A stretch of 64,000 nt of DNA. Source: Longimicrobiales bacterium (GTDB lineage: Bacteria > Gemmatimonadota > Gemmatimonadetes > Longimicrobiales > Gaopeijiaceae). The stretch spans positions 512,134-576,133 of the forward strand of contig CATQHQ010000001.1 in NCBI GenBank assembly GCA_958296005.1. Reading direction: 5' to 3'. Below are positions 16,509-25,783 of this stretch, piece by piece (position 1 is the first letter of the stretch; the number at the start of each line of letters is the position of its first letter). The translations under genes and the position numbers were made by a program. The notes under the pieces are model-generated. The model did not search any database and had not been told where the DNA came from. It was given only the letters and a program-made list of their open reading frames with translations.

Positions 16509-18788
16509 TCAGGGCTCGAAGAACCGAAGCCGGTTCGCGTTGGCGACCACCGTCACCGAACTGAACGCCATCGCCGCGCCGGCGATCATGGGGGAGAGGA
16601 GAAGCCCCAGCGACAGGTAGAGGGCGCCGGCGGCCACGGGGATCGCCAGCACGTTGTAGGCGAACGCCCCCACCAAGTTCTGGGCGATGTTCCGCTGGGC
16701 CGCCCGGGAGATCCCCAGCAGCGTCTCGATCCCCCGGAGGGAGTCGCCCAGCAGCGCCACGTCGCCGGTTTGCAGCGCCACTTCCGTGCCTCCTCCCATG
16801 GCGACCCCCACGTCGGCGGCGGCCAGGGCGGGGGCGTCGTTGATCCCGTCGCCGACCATCGCGACGATCCGCCCTTGGTCTCGCAGCGCCTGCACTTCCC
16901 GTGCCTTCTCCTCCGGCGAGACGCGGGCCAGCACTCGGTCCCTGTCGATCCCCGTCGCCTGCGCCACCCGCTGAGCGGCCTCCGGCGCGTCGCCGGTGAG
17001 CATGAACGCCTCGACGCCCGCCGACTGCAGGCGCGCGACGGTGTCCGGCGCGTCGGACCGCACCGCGTCGGCTACCCCGAACACGCCCGCGGCGTTCCCG
17101 TCCACTGCAACGCAAACCGGCGTCGAGCCTTGGCCGGCCACCTGTTCCAGGGCGTCTCGCAGGGCGCCGCACTCCACCCCGGTCTCCTCCAGGAACGCCG
17201 GCGAGCCCGCCAGCACCCGCTTCCCCGCCACCACCGCCGAGGCGCCACGGCCCGGGTGGGCCGCGAAGTGCAGTGCCTCGCCCGGCGTCGCTCCCCGGCT
17301 GGCGGCGTAGCGCACCACGGCCTTGCCCGCAGGGTGCTCCGAGGACGCCTCCACGCCCGCCGCGGCTGCCAGCAGCTCCTCCTCGCCGAAACCCGGCGCG
17401 GGCACGGCCAGCGTCACCTCCGGCTTGCCGGTCGTCAGGGTGCCGGTCTTGTCCAGCACCACCGCGTCCACCCGCCTGGCGCGCTGGAGGGCCTCGCCGC
17501 TGCGGATCAGCACGCCGTGGCCGGCCGCCTTCCCGATCGCGATCATCACCGAGATCGGGGTGGCCAGCCCCAGGGCGCACGGGCACGCGATCACCAGCAC
17601 CGAGACGGCGGTGGTCATGGCGAGAGGCAGGCTGGGCGACGGTCCGACAGCCAGCCAGAAGAGGAAGGTGGCGACGGCGGCCAGGACCACGGCGGGGACG
17701 AACCAGCCCGCCACCTGGTCCACGGCCCTCTGGACGGGCGGCTTCGTGGCCTGGGCCGCCCGCACCATCTCCACGATGCGCGCCAGGACCGTCTCCGACC
17801 CGACGCGGGTCGCCTCCATCGTGAGGGCGCCGGTTCCGTTCACGGTTCCGCCGGTCACCGGGTCGCCGGGGAACTTGGGCGCGGGGACGGGCTCGCCGGT
17901 GAGCATCGACTCGTCCACCTCGCTCTCCCCCGAGATCACCCGGCCGTCCAAGGGGACGCGCCCGCCGGGCCGCACCAGCAGCCTGTCGCCGGGCCGCACC
18001 TCCGCCACGGGAACGGTCTCGGGCTTGTCGCCGTCGGCGATCCGATCCGCCGTCTCGGGCACGAGTCTGAAGAGGCTTCGCAGGGCGCGGGCCGTCTTTC
18101 CCTTGGCCTTGGCTTCGAGCGCTTGACCCAGCACGACCAGCGTGATCACGACGGCGACGGCGCCGAAGAACGGGCGGCCCGCCCCGTCCGGGAAGAGCTG
18201 GGGCGCCACGACGGCGACGGTCGAGTAGAGCCACGCCGACCCGGTTCCCAGCGCGATCAGCGTGTCCATGGTGGCTGCGCGCCGCTTGAGGGCCGCCCAC
18301 GCCCCCGTGAAGAACTGCCTGCCGACGTAGAAGAAGTACGGCAGCGTGAGGAAGACGAAGATCCGCGCCAACAACAGAGAGACTTCGGGCGCCAAGGGGG
18401 GCAGGCCGGGGATCAGCTCCCAGTGGCCGAAGAGAAGGATCGGCGTCCCGCAGAGCGCGCCCCACCTGACCTTCCTCATGAGGATTTCGTGACCGGTGTC
18501 CTGCTCCGCCTCTCTGGCACGGGCTTCCTCGAGGGCGTCCTCGATGCCTGCCAAGACCCGAGCCTCGTACCCCGCGTCCTCGATCGCCCGGACCAGCGCC
18601 TCCGGGTCGGGAGGCCCCGTCCCCGCCATCCCCGCCTCCGACGGATGCACCCGCGCCGAACCGTCCACGAGGTTCACGCCGGCCGCCGCCACGCCGTCCA
18701 CCGAGACCAGCGCCCGCTCCACCGACGCGACGCACGACGCGCAGTGCATCCCCCGGATCGAGAGCTCGACGGCTTTCGGCTCGCTCAC
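16509..18788 (-). CDS. copA: Copper-translocating P1B-type ATPase
   Basis: Inner-membrane heavy-metal pump of 759 residues, probably exporting Cu(I). One N-terminal HMA domain with GMHCASC (Cys16/Cys19), then membrane helices, the CPC metal site (Cys402-Pro-Cys404), the phosphorylated Asp446 in DKTGT, SSEHPAG with the class-typical His-Pro, and [10 protein letters not shown]. The GTG start overlaps the holA stop by 4 bases. A hairpin (16488-16505) lies just past the stop. No copper-responsive regulator or chaperone is adjacent; co-transcription with a replication gene is unusual. Confidence 0.93.
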   Translation of the reverse strand: MSEPKAVELSIRGMHCASCVASVERALVSVDGVAAAGVNLVDGSARVHPSEAGMAGTGPPDPEALVRAIEDAGYEARVLAGIEDALEEARAREAEQDTGHEILMRKVRWGALCGTPILLFGHWELIPGLPPLAPEVSLLLARIFVFLTLPYFFYVGRQFFTGAWAALKRRAATMDTLIALGTGSAWLYSTVAVVAPQLFPDGAGRPFFGAVAVVITLVVLGQALEAKAKGKTARALRSLFRLVPETADRIADGDKPETVPVAEVRPGDRLLVRPGGRVPLDGRVISGESEVDESMLTGEPVPAPKFPGDPVTGGTVNGTGALTMEATRVGSETVLARIVEMVRAAQATKPPVQRAVDQVAGWFVPAVVLAAVATFLFWLAVGPSPSLPLAMTTAVSVLVIACPCALGLATPISVMIAIGKAAGHGVLIRSGEALQRARRVDAVVLDKTGTLTTGKPEVTLAVPAPGFGEEELLAAAAGVEASSEHPAGKAVVRYAASRGATPGEALHFAAHPGRGASAVVAGKRVLAGSPAFLEETGVECGALRDALEQVAGQGSTPVCVAVDGNAAGVFGVADAVRSDAPDTVARLQSAGVEAFMLTGDAPEAAQRVAQATGIDRDRVLARVSPEEKAREVQALRDQGRIVAMVGDGINDAPALAAADVGVAMGGGTEVALQTGDVALLGDSLRGIETLLGISRAAQRNIAQNLVGAFAYNVLAIPVAAGALYLSLGLLLSPMIAGAAMAFSSVTVVANANRLRFFEP

Positions 18789-19786
18789 GACGCTCCGCCG
18801 GTGCTCCCGCCGCCCGTCAAGCTCCACAGCCACTCCTCCATCAGGACGCCGCCCGCGAGCGAGCTGGCCTTGAGGAGCTGGTCCAGTCGCCGGAGGCCCC
18901 GAACCGCCTGGGCCACGTCGGCGGAGTTCCACCGCCGGGCTTGGCCCAAGATGCGACGGGCCAGGAACCGTTGATACGGAGGCAGAGCCTGGTTCAGCGC
19001 CGACGCGCCTCCTTCGACGGCCACGCCGATCCGCAGCATCTGGGAGGAGAGGCCGATCACCAGCCCCACGGGCGTCTCCCCTTGGCCCAGAAGGACCGAC
19101 AGCCCCCGCGCGGCCTCCGGGATCCGCCGCTCGGCCACCAAGTCGAACCAGCCCCAGCGGTCCTGGCGTGGGATGCGAAGTCCACCCTTGGCGACCGCCG
19201 CTCGATCCACCGGCGACTCGTCGCCCACCATCGCCGTCAGCTTCCGCACCTCGTGCACGAGGACGCCCAAGTTGGTCCCCGCCGCCCCCGCCAGCGCCCG
19301 GGCCGCGTCCAGCTCCAGGGTCGTTCCAAGCTCTTCCTTGGCCCACGCCACGAGCCACGCCGGCACTTCATGGGAAGGAACGGCCTTGAAGGCGACGGAG
19401 CGGGCCAGCTTGGCCAAGTCCTTGTAGAAGCGGGCGCGGGAGCGGGCGGGCACGGTCGCCTGCAGGATCAGAACCAGCCCCGACGGCGGGCTCTTGGCCG
19501 CGCCCAGGATCACCGCGCGGGCTTTGGGACTCGACGCGAACGCCTCGGTCTCCTTCACGTGGACGACCCGCCACTCGGCCATCATGGGCGGCGTCGCAAT
19601 CACCGTCGCCAAGCGGTCCACCGTGGTCTCCGAGCCGTTCAAGCGGTCGAAGTTGAAGTCGCGAGTCCCTGGGTCCAGGTAGCGCTCGACCAGCGCCCGC
19701 GCCGCTTCCAGCTTCCGGTACTCGTCCTCGCCGTGCAGGTAGAAGACGCCCCCGCCCTTGGCGGCGGCCAGGGACTTCGGCAACAA
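18785..19786 (-). CDS. holA: DNA polymerase III subunit delta
   Basis: Clamp-loader delta subunit, 333 residues, which opens the sliding clamp. Matches the family by its N-terminal [26 protein letters not shown], the FDRLNGSE strand, the [10 protein letters not shown] segment, the central [27 protein letters not shown] region and the C-terminal helical domain ([23 protein letters not shown]). ATG start 12 bases below the anti-sigma gene. Cytoplasmic. Confidence 0.9.
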   Translation of the reverse strand: MLPKSLAAAKGGGVFYLHGEDEYRKLEAARALVERYLDPGTRDFNFDRLNGSETTVDRLATVIATPPMMAEWRVVHVKETEAFASSPKARAVILGAAKSPPSGLVLILQATVPARSRARFYKDLAKLARSVAFKAVPSHEVPAWLVAWAKEELGTTLELDAARALAGAAGTNLGVLVHEVRKLTAMVGDESPVDRAAVAKGGLRIPRQDRWGWFDLVAERRIPEAARGLSVLLGQGETPVGLVIGLSSQMLRIGVAVEGGASALNQALPPYQRFLARRILGQARRWNSADVAQAVRGLRRLDQLLKASSLAGGVLMEEWLWSLTGGGSTGGAS

Positions 19787-19798
19787 GAGGGGGACCCC

Positions 19799-20536
19799 CT
19801 AGAGGTCGGGCGCGGCGGCGTCGCGGGCCATGCGGGCCCGGTTCCGACCGTACTCCACGAGCATCGCCCTGGCGATCTCCTCCGGAGTGTCTTGGAGGCT
19901 GCGGAAGCCTGGGTCCGCGAACCCGGGGTCCAGGTAGGCGCCGTCCGCGTAGGCGCCGTGCACGAACGACGGTCCTGGGAAGAACGACGGCGCTGGGACC
20001 GAGAACGAACCGCCAAGCGAGGAGTACGCGAATGGGGACGAGATGGCGGCGCCCCAAGGGAAGCTGGGCTGGGCTGCAACGGCGCTGGGGAGGACAGGCG
20101 GGAACCCGACGCCGGGACGGTAGTAGCCGGGAGCGCCCGTCGTGACGCTCTCCCGAGTCGTCGTCTCCGTCTCCGGCACGGCGTCGAAGAGCATCGGCAA
20201 CGAGGCGACGCCGGCGAGCACCGCCGCAAAGGCTACGGCCGCGAGGATCGTTGCGGACCCCCTCGCCTCCAGCCTGCGGTTCTCGCGCCTTTCCGCGAGT
20301 CGGGCACGGCGCCGCACCGTCACCACCCCCAACCGATGGCGGGGCTTCGGCTCCGGCGCGCTGCGCAGCACCGCCACGCCCTTGCGGACGACCCTGTCGT
20401 ACCGCCGGCACGACGGGCACGACGCCATGTGGGAGGTCATGACCGCACGCGCCTCCGGCGCCATCCGGTCGTCTCGGAACGCAGAGTACTCCCGAACGAA
20501 GGTGCGACAGCTGGGCTGGCGGGTCCGTCTGTCCAC
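19799..20536 (-). CDS. Putative anti-sigma factor with zf-HC2 zinc finger
   Basis: Single-pass membrane protein of 245 residues. The N-terminus has the zinc-binding anti-sigma signature His-x3-Cys-x2-Cys (HMASCPSC, ~36-43), then a basic stretch, one membrane helix (ATILAAVAFAAVLAGVASLPMLF, ~95-117) and an extracytoplasmic tail unusually rich in Pro, Gly, Phe, Tyr and Ala. GTG start. It lies downstream of an ECF sigma gene on the same strand, the usual arrangement for a cognate pair. The tail (~120-210) is low-complexity and does not resemble a known sensor domain. Confidence 0.75.
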   Translation of the reverse strand: MDRRTRQPSCRTFVREYSAFRDDRMAPEARAVMTSHMASCPSCRRYDRVVRKGVAVLRSAPEPKPRHRLGVVTVRRRARLAERRENRRLEARGSATILAAVAFAAVLAGVASLPMLFDAVPETETTTRESVTTGAPGYYRPGVGFPPVLPSAVAAQPSFPWGAAISSPFAYSSLGGSFSVPAPSFFPGPSFVHGAYADGAYLDPGFADPGFRSLQDTPEEIARAMLVEYGRNRARMARDAAAPDL

Positions 20537-20555
20537 GGGTCGGCGACTGGGCTAG

Positions 20556-20577
20556 AGTGGTAGGAAACCGTACCACT
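20556..20577. promoter_or_regulatory. Inverted repeat between the sigma and anti-sigma genes
   Basis: A perfect 7-base inverted repeat, AGTGGTA (20556-20562) and TACCACT (20571-20577), with an 8-base loop lies ~20 bases upstream of the anti-sigma GTG. It could be an operator or a weak attenuating hairpin. A TATACT box on the minus strand near 20620 might serve as a separate promoter for the anti-sigma gene. Confidence 0.35.
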
Positions 20578-20669
20578 GGTAGAACCCGGCAACGGCGCAC
20601 GGGTTCCATTACAGTATACAATAGCCAGCCGTCGCGCATCTGCGAAGCGCTCGACCACCTCCGTCAGTG

Positions 20670-21326
20670 TCAGTCGATCATCGGCGCGACGATCTGTGCG
20701 AAGCGGTTGCGGGCCCGGTTCAGCCTGCTCTTCACGGTGCCCAAGTTGCAGTCGGTGATCTCCGCGATCTCCTCGTAGGTCTTGCCCTCGATCTCCCGGA
20801 GGACGAAGGCTGTCCGGTGGTGGTCCGGCAACAGCTCGACGGCCTCCTCCACCCTCTCTCGCAGAAAGCGCTTCCGGTAGAGGTCGTCGGGACGGGTCTT
20901 CGGGTCCTCCCACTCCAGGGGCCGCGTGTCCCCCTCCCAGTTCTTCGTCAGCGTCTGGAAGAGGACCAGCGGGTTCCGGGAGCGGTTCCGGAGCTCGTTC
21001 TTGGCCAGGTTCCCGGCGATCGTGTAGATCCACGACGAGAACTTCCTGGACTGGTCGAACCTGTGGAGGTGGCGGAAGACCCGCACGAACGCCTCCTGCA
21101 CCAAGTCCTCCGCCCGCGCCTGGTCGCCGATCGTCCGCTGGACGAAGGCCAGCAGCCGCGTCTCGTAGCGACGGACCAACTCCGTGAACGCCCGGTCGTC
21201 GCCGTCGAGGAACCGCTGCACGACCTGGCTGTCGCCAAGATCCACGATCTTCCGTCGAGCCCTCGCGGCTTGCCCGGCCCCCCCGCTGCCCCCGTGCTCC
21301 ACCTTGAGCGCTGTCGCATGTGCCAT
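20670..21326 (-). CDS. ECF RNA polymerase sigma factor
   Basis: Sigma70-family factor of 218 residues lacking regions 1 and 3. Region 2: AFTELVRRYETRLLAFV, ARAEDLVQEAFVRVFRHL and FSSWIYTIAGNLAKNELR. Region 4: LPDHHRTAFVLREIEGKTYEEIAEI, then LGTVKSRLNRARNRF. The ATG at 21326 was chosen over an in-frame upstream start at 21440 because AGGGGACGAG lies just before it and it gives a normal length. The ~40 residues before region 2 are basic and probably disordered. Likely controlled by the membrane anti-sigma encoded downstream. Confidence 0.92.
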   Translation of the reverse strand: MAHATALKVEHGGSGGAGQAARARRKIVDLGDSQVVQRFLDGDDRAFTELVRRYETRLLAFVQRTIGDQARAEDLVQEAFVRVFRHLHRFDQSRKFSSWIYTIAGNLAKNELRNRSRNPLVLFQTLTKNWEGDTRPLEWEDPKTRPDDLYRKRFLRERVEEAVELLPDHHRTAFVLREIEGKTYEEIAEITDCNLGTVKSRLNRARNRFAQIVAPMID

Positions 21327-21543
21327 CGTCTCGTCCCCTTGCTGTGTCTGCGGGACCATTTGGTCGCCCACCACTCGCCGACTACTCCAAGCAAGAGCCG
21401 TGCCATTCGTTGAAAAGCGTTGCGAAAACAGGGTTTGCAATGGATTTCAGCTCAGCTTCGGCTTCCCAAGCCCGCTCCCGGCGTCGAACGAGCACGCGGG
21501 GTGTCCACGCTCTGCGACACCCGTCGGCCCGAAAGTGCGACAC

Positions 21544-21561
21544 CCCCAAGGACGCTTGGGG
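21544..21561 (-). terminator. Hairpin terminator candidate after the NUDIX operon
   Basis: A perfect 7-bp GC-rich stem, CCCCAAG (21544-21550) with CTTGGGG (21555-21561) and loop GACG, sits 18 bases past the NUDIX stop on the minus strand. Flanking GTGC/GCAC can extend the stem, and a short T run (CACTTTCGG) follows. It would separate the peptidase/NUDIX operon from the sigma-factor transcript in the otherwise empty 21327-21578 gap. Confidence 0.5.
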
Positions 21562-21578
21562 TTGCACCCGTCGAGGGA

Positions 21579-22148
21579 CTACGCCGGTCGGCTTTTCCCC
21601 AGCAGGAAGCGAGCGGCGTGGAGAAGCGCCACGAGGGACTTGGCGTCGGTGATCTCGCCGGACTCCGCCAGCGTCAGAGCCCGGGAGAGCGGCATCCGAA
21701 CGGTCTCCAGGAACTCGTCGGCGTCTCTGGCCGTCGGCGCCGGGGTCAGCTGGAACGCCGCGTACAGGCGGATGCGCTCGTTGGTGAAGCCGGGGGTGGT
21801 GTGGATCGTGGTCAGGTGGACCACGCGCCCGGCCCGCACGCCCGCCTCCTCCTGCAGCTCGCGCAGGGCGCACGCCTCCCAGCTTTCGCCAGGCTCCACG
21901 ATCCCCGCCGGCACCTCGTAGACGACGCCCCCGGCGGCGTAGCGGTACTGCCGGAGCAGAAGCACGTCGGGGTCGGGGTCGTCTTCCTCTCCGAAGACCG
22001 GCAACACCGCGGACGCACCCCGGTGACGGACCAGCTCCAGCTCCCCCAGCGAACCGTCGGGGAAGCGCACCGTGTCCACGCTCAGGTGGACGACCCTGCC
22101 GTCGTGGACCAGGACCGACTTGACCAGCGCGCTCCGATCCTCGCTCAC
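21579..22148 (-). CDS. NUDIX hydrolase, ADP-ribose pyrophosphatase-like
   Basis: Protein of 189 residues with a complete NUDIX box, GIVEPGESWEACALRELQEE followed by AGV, which binds Mg2+ and cleaves nucleoside diphosphates linked to another moiety. The N-terminal beta-strands and the TTPGFTNERIRLYAAF segment after the box match ADP-ribose pyrophosphatases (NudF type). GTG start at 22148 overlaps the upstream M16 stop by 4 bases. Cytoplasmic; substrate inferred from the family. Confidence 0.88.
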   Translation of the reverse strand: MSEDRSALVKSVLVHDGRVVHLSVDTVRFPDGSLGELELVRHRGASAVLPVFGEEDDPDPDVLLLRQYRYAAGGVVYEVPAGIVEPGESWEACALRELQEEAGVRAGRVVHLTTIHTTPGFTNERIRLYAAFQLTPAPTARDADEFLETVRMPLSRALTLAESGEITDAKSLVALLHAARFLLGKSRPA

Positions 22149-23533
22149 GGGCGTCGGCCCCCGCTGCTCTCGTGGACCACGACCTCGCCCGCTCCCAGCG
22201 CCTCGAGCTGGGGCGCCACGGCCGTCGCGTCTCCGACCACCACCGTGCACAGCTCGTCGGGTCGCAGGTGGCGCCGCGCCGCCTGGACCGCCTCCTCCGG
22301 GGCGACCTGGCGCACCCGATCCCGATAGCTCCGGTAGTAGTCCTCCGGCAGGTCGTGGACGATCATCTCCGCGATCCGCGACGCCAGCTGCCCGGTCGTC
22401 TCCAAGCGGAGAGGGAAGACGCCCGCCAGGTAGCTGACGGCAGAGAGGACCTCCTCTGCGGTGGGACCATCGGCGGCGATCGACTCGATCTCGCGCAGGA
22501 TCTCCCCCGTTGCGGCCCCGGTCACCTTGGTCTCGACGGCGGTGGAGACGGAGAAAGGCCCCGGTCCCCGGCGGGCGGCGAAGCCGGAGCGGACGCCGTA
22601 GGTGAACCCGTTCCGCTCCCGCAGGTTCAGGTTGAGGCGGGACGAGAACGATCCGCCGAGCGTCAGGTTCATGACCTGGACCGCCAAGTAGTCCGGTACA
22701 GACCTGGCGACGCCCGGGTGGCCCGTGCGGATCTCGGACTGGACCGCGCCCGGCCTGTCCACGACGTGGACGACGCGCTCCCGCCCTCGGAGACCGACCC
22801 GGGGCTCGGCGACCGGCGCCGTCGCGGCGTCCCAGCTCCCGAAGGCTTCCTCCGCGGCGGCCGCGGCCTCCGACGGCTCCACGTCGCCCGCCACGACGAC
22901 TTCGGCGACTGCCGGTCCGTAGCAGCTCGCGACGAAGGCGTGGGCGTCGTCGTCGGACAGCCCTTCCAGCGACGCTTCGGTGCCGACGAGCGGGCGCGCG
23001 TAGGTGTCGTCGTCCCTGTGCATGAAGCGGGCGTGGGCGTCCTTGGCGAGCGTCGCCGGGTCCATCAGGCGCTGACGGGCGCCGGCGAGCCGCTGGGCCT
23101 TGAAGCGGTCGAACTCGGCGGGCTCGAACGCGGGAGAGCGCACCATCTCCGCCAGGAGTCCCATCGCGAGCGGCAGGTGCTCGGCCAAGCACGAGACGGC
23201 GACGGTGGTGGAGTCCCACCCGGTGGCGCCGCCGAAGGAAGCGCCGATCTCCTCCAAGGCGTGGGCCAGTTCCTTGCCGGACCGGGCGGTGGTGCCGCCC
23301 TCCAGCGCGGCGCTCGTCAGGAACGCGAGGCCCGCCTGTCCGGCCGGCGACGCGGTCTCTCCCGCCTTCAGGACGACCATCGCGGTGACCAGAGGCAACG
23401 GCGTCTTGGGGACGACGGTGCGGAGCGGGATCCCGTTGGCGAGGCGCGTCGTGGCGACGTCGGGGAACTCGTAGGGGCGGATCGGACCGGGAGAGGGGGG
23501 CACAGAGCGGTCGCCAAGTGCTGGCCCCGTCAT
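22145..23533 (-). CDS. M16 peptidase family protein, non-catalytic partner subunit
   Basis: Protein of 462 residues with two M16 domains but no HxxEH zinc motif: the expected site (GQAGLAFLTSAALEGGT) lacks the His and Glu residues. The second domain keeps the LGGSFSSRLNLNLRERNGFTYGVRSGF segment that forms the substrate groove. Such inactive subunits pair with an active one, here the product of the immediately upstream gene (ATGA overlap). No signal peptide is visible, so a cytoplasmic heterodimer is likely. Confidence 0.88.
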   Translation of the reverse strand: MTGPALGDRSVPPSPGPIRPYEFPDVATTRLANGIPLRTVVPKTPLPLVTAMVVLKAGETASPAGQAGLAFLTSAALEGGTTARSGKELAHALEEIGASFGGATGWDSTTVAVSCLAEHLPLAMGLLAEMVRSPAFEPAEFDRFKAQRLAGARQRLMDPATLAKDAHARFMHRDDDTYARPLVGTEASLEGLSDDDAHAFVASCYGPAVAEVVVAGDVEPSEAAAAAEEAFGSWDAATAPVAEPRVGLRGRERVVHVVDRPGAVQSEIRTGHPGVARSVPDYLAVQVMNLTLGGSFSSRLNLNLRERNGFTYGVRSGFAARRGPGPFSVSTAVETKVTGAATGEILREIESIAADGPTAEEVLSAVSYLAGVFPLRLETTGQLASRIAEMIVHDLPEDYYRSYRDRVRQVAPEEAVQAARRHLRPDELCTVVVGDATAVAPQLEALGAGEVVVHESSGGRRP

Positions 23534-24813
23534 CGTTGCGCCTCCGGGACGTAGCGGACGAACACGCGGTTCTCCTCGTGCAGGTAGGCGCAGCTCCAGG
23601 CTCGGGCGTCTTCGGCGGAGACGCTGCGGATGCGGGCCAGGTCGTCGTTCAACCGGGCGGCGGTGCCGAACAAGGTGGCGTACATGGACAAGAAGTCGGC
23701 GCGGGTCTCCACCTGCTGGAGGGCGCGAAGGGTGCGCGTCTCCCTGCCGGCGGCGACGCGGGCGATCTCGTCGGGGCCGAGGGTCCCGAGGTCGTCCAGC
23801 TCCTCGACCAGCGCGGCCTCCAAGTCGCCCACCTCCGTGCCCGGGTACCCGGTGGCGACCAGCAGGAAGATCGATGCGCCCGTCGCCAGCGGCAGGGCGT
23901 GGCAGCTGGCGGACTTGGCGACGCGGGTGCGGACCAAGCGGTCGTGCAGCCGGGAGGAGCGGCCCATCCCCAGGCAGCACGACGCGGCTTCTCCGGCGTA
24001 GAACGCGTCGCTCGTGAACGGCGGGATGCGGCAGGCGGCGTAGATGCGCGGCAGCGGCACGGCGGACTCGACGGTCTCGCGGAGCGTGCCGCCGGTGGCG
24101 AAGGGGATCTCCGGCTTGCCGGGGAGCGGAGGCGGGGTCGGCCCGGACGGGATGTCGCCGAAGTAGTGCTGGACTCGGGCTATGGCGTGATCCGGCTCGA
24201 AGTCGCCGCAGATCGTCAAGACCGCGTTGTTGGGCCGGTACCACGTCGAGAAGAAGTCGTGGACGTCCTCGAGCGTGGCCGACGCGATGTCCTCCATGGC
24301 ACCGATCACCGTGTGGTGGTACGGGTGGTCCGCCGGGAAGAGGAGGGCTTGCAGGCGCTCGTCCCAGTCCCCGTAGGGCTGGTTGTCGTAGCGTTCCCGT
24401 CGTTCGTTCATGACGACCTGACGCTGGTTCTCGAGCTTCTCCTCGGTCATCGCCGGAAGCATCCAGCCCAGCCGGTCCGACTCCAGCCAGAGGGCCAAGT
24501 CCAGATGGTGGGACGGCACCGTCTCGAAGTAGTTGGTGCGGTCGAACCACGTGGTCGCGTTGGCGGTGCCCCCCACCTCCTCGACGCGGCGGAAGTGGCC
24601 GTTCTTGGGGACGTGGGCCGAGCCCTGGAACATCATGTGCTCGAAGAGGTGGGCGAAGCCCGTGCGCCCCGGGGGCTCGTTCCGGGAGCCGACGGCGTAC
24701 CAGAGGTTGACGCCGACGACGGGGGTCGCCCGAGCGGGCGCCAGCACGACCTTGAGGCCGTTGGCCAGCATGTGCTCTTCGAACGGGACCACGATCGCTG
24801 GGCGGGTCACCAT
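23530..24813 (-). CDS. M16 family zinc metallopeptidase, catalytic subunit
   Basis: Protein of 427 residues, insulysin/PqqL/mitochondrial-processing-peptidase clan. The inverted zinc motif His55-Leu-Phe-Glu58-His59 (TGFAHLFEHMMFQGS) and the distal ligand Glu137 (VVMNERRERYDNQPYG) are intact. The second half is a degenerate M16 domain. Start ATG at 24813 (alternative GTG at 24810, which overlaps the TPR stop as GTGA). Forms a translationally coupled pair with the inactive M16 subunit. Confidence 0.9.
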   Translation of the reverse strand: MVTRPAIVVPFEEHMLANGLKVVLAPARATPVVGVNLWYAVGSRNEPPGRTGFAHLFEHMMFQGSAHVPKNGHFRRVEEVGGTANATTWFDRTNYFETVPSHHLDLALWLESDRLGWMLPAMTEEKLENQRQVVMNERRERYDNQPYGDWDERLQALLFPADHPYHHTVIGAMEDIASATLEDVHDFFSTWYRPNNAVLTICGDFEPDHAIARVQHYFGDIPSGPTPPPLPGKPEIPFATGGTLRETVESAVPLPRIYAACRIPPFTSDAFYAGEAASCCLGMGRSSRLHDRLVRTRVAKSASCHALPLATGASIFLLVATGYPGTEVGDLEAALVEELDDLGTLGPDEIARVAAGRETRTLRALQQVETRADFLSMYATLFGTAARLNDDLARIRSVSAEDARAWSCAYLHEENRVFVRYVPEAQR

Positions 24814-25652
24814 GGGCGAGCCTGCAGTCGGGTGCGAAGGGCGATCGGCACCACCGAGTCGGCTAGGTGCTTGGCCGCGGATTCGGGTCCGTCGTTGATG
24901 GCGTCCTCGGCATCCTCCAGCGCATCGGCGTCGCCGGCTTCCGCGACGAAGCGGGCGCTCTCCAGCATCTGGTACGCCTTCTCCTCCCAACCGGCCGCTC
25001 CCGTTGCCAGCGCGGCCAGGAGGTGCGCCTCGAAGTCGGCGGGACCGGCCTCGGCGGCGGCGGCCAAGTCGGTGGCGGCGGCTTCCGGGTCGTCGTCTTC
25101 CAGCTCCACGAGACCCAGCAGGGTCAGGCTCCACGGGTTGTTGGGATCCGTCTGCACGGCCCGGGCGAGGGCGGCTCGGGCCCGGCCGAAGCGCCGACCG
25201 AGCGCGTAGGCAATTCCCAGCTCCAGCGCGACCACGGGGTCGCCTTCGTCGAGGGACGCGGCGGCCAGCAGTTCGGCGGTTCCGTCCTCCACCATCCCTT
25301 CCCGGGTCAGGTGCACGCCGTAGGCCATGCGGACGTAGGGCTCCTCGGGCGCCAGGAGAGATGCGGTGCGCAGGGCCGCCTCGCCTGCCGGATCGCCGGT
25401 GGCCGAGAGCGCCGAACCCGCCGCCGACAGGACGCGGGGGTCCTCCGGCTCGCGCTCCAAGACCGATCTGGCGATTGCGTAGGCGCGCTCGCCCTCTCCG
25501 ACTTCGCGGCAGAGGAGGGCCAGGACGCAGAGGGTCCGCAGGTCGGCGTGGTGGTCGCTGGCGGCTTGGTCCAGCGTCCGCCGCAGCTCCGCCCAGTCGC
25601 CGCTGGCCTCCAGCTCGCGAACCTGCTTCGAGACGGCGTCGATCTCGCTCAA
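24807..25652 (-). CDS. Tetratricopeptide repeat protein
   Basis: Soluble, acidic, Ala-rich protein of 281 residues composed almost entirely of TPR-like helical pairs (e.g. ALLCREVGEGERAYAIARSVLEREPEDPRVLSAAGSAL in two parts, and PNNPWSLTLLGLVELEDDDPEAAATDL). No signal peptide and no catalytic domain. It opens the operon with the M16 pair and NUDIX gene, 131 bases from the divergent aminotransferase. Probably a protein-interaction scaffold. Confidence 0.8.
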   Translation of the reverse strand: MSEIDAVSKQVRELEASGDWAELRRTLDQAASDHHADLRTLCVLALLCREVGEGERAYAIARSVLEREPEDPRVLSAAGSALSATGDPAGEAALRTASLLAPEEPYVRMAYGVHLTREGMVEDGTAELLAAASLDEGDPVVALELGIAYALGRRFGRARAALARAVQTDPNNPWSLTLLGLVELEDDDPEAAATDLAAAAEAGPADFEAHLLAALATGAAGWEEKAYQMLESARFVAEAGDADALEDAEDAINDGPESAAKHLADSVVPIALRTRLQARPW

Positions 25653-25783
25653 GTAGTCGTCCCTTTCGCCGGTTTCGCTCTCGCGTCGGCGGCGTCATCT
25701 TCAACGCGACGCGAAGTCGCCGCCGAGAACACTCTAGAAGGGGGCGACGAGGCACAAGGCGGCGAGGCGCAAGGAGGAACACC

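Noticed and set aside
21327..21440. Upstream start (21440) for the ECF sigma factor
   Set aside because: The downstream ATG at 21326 has a good Shine-Dalgarno and gives the normal family length.
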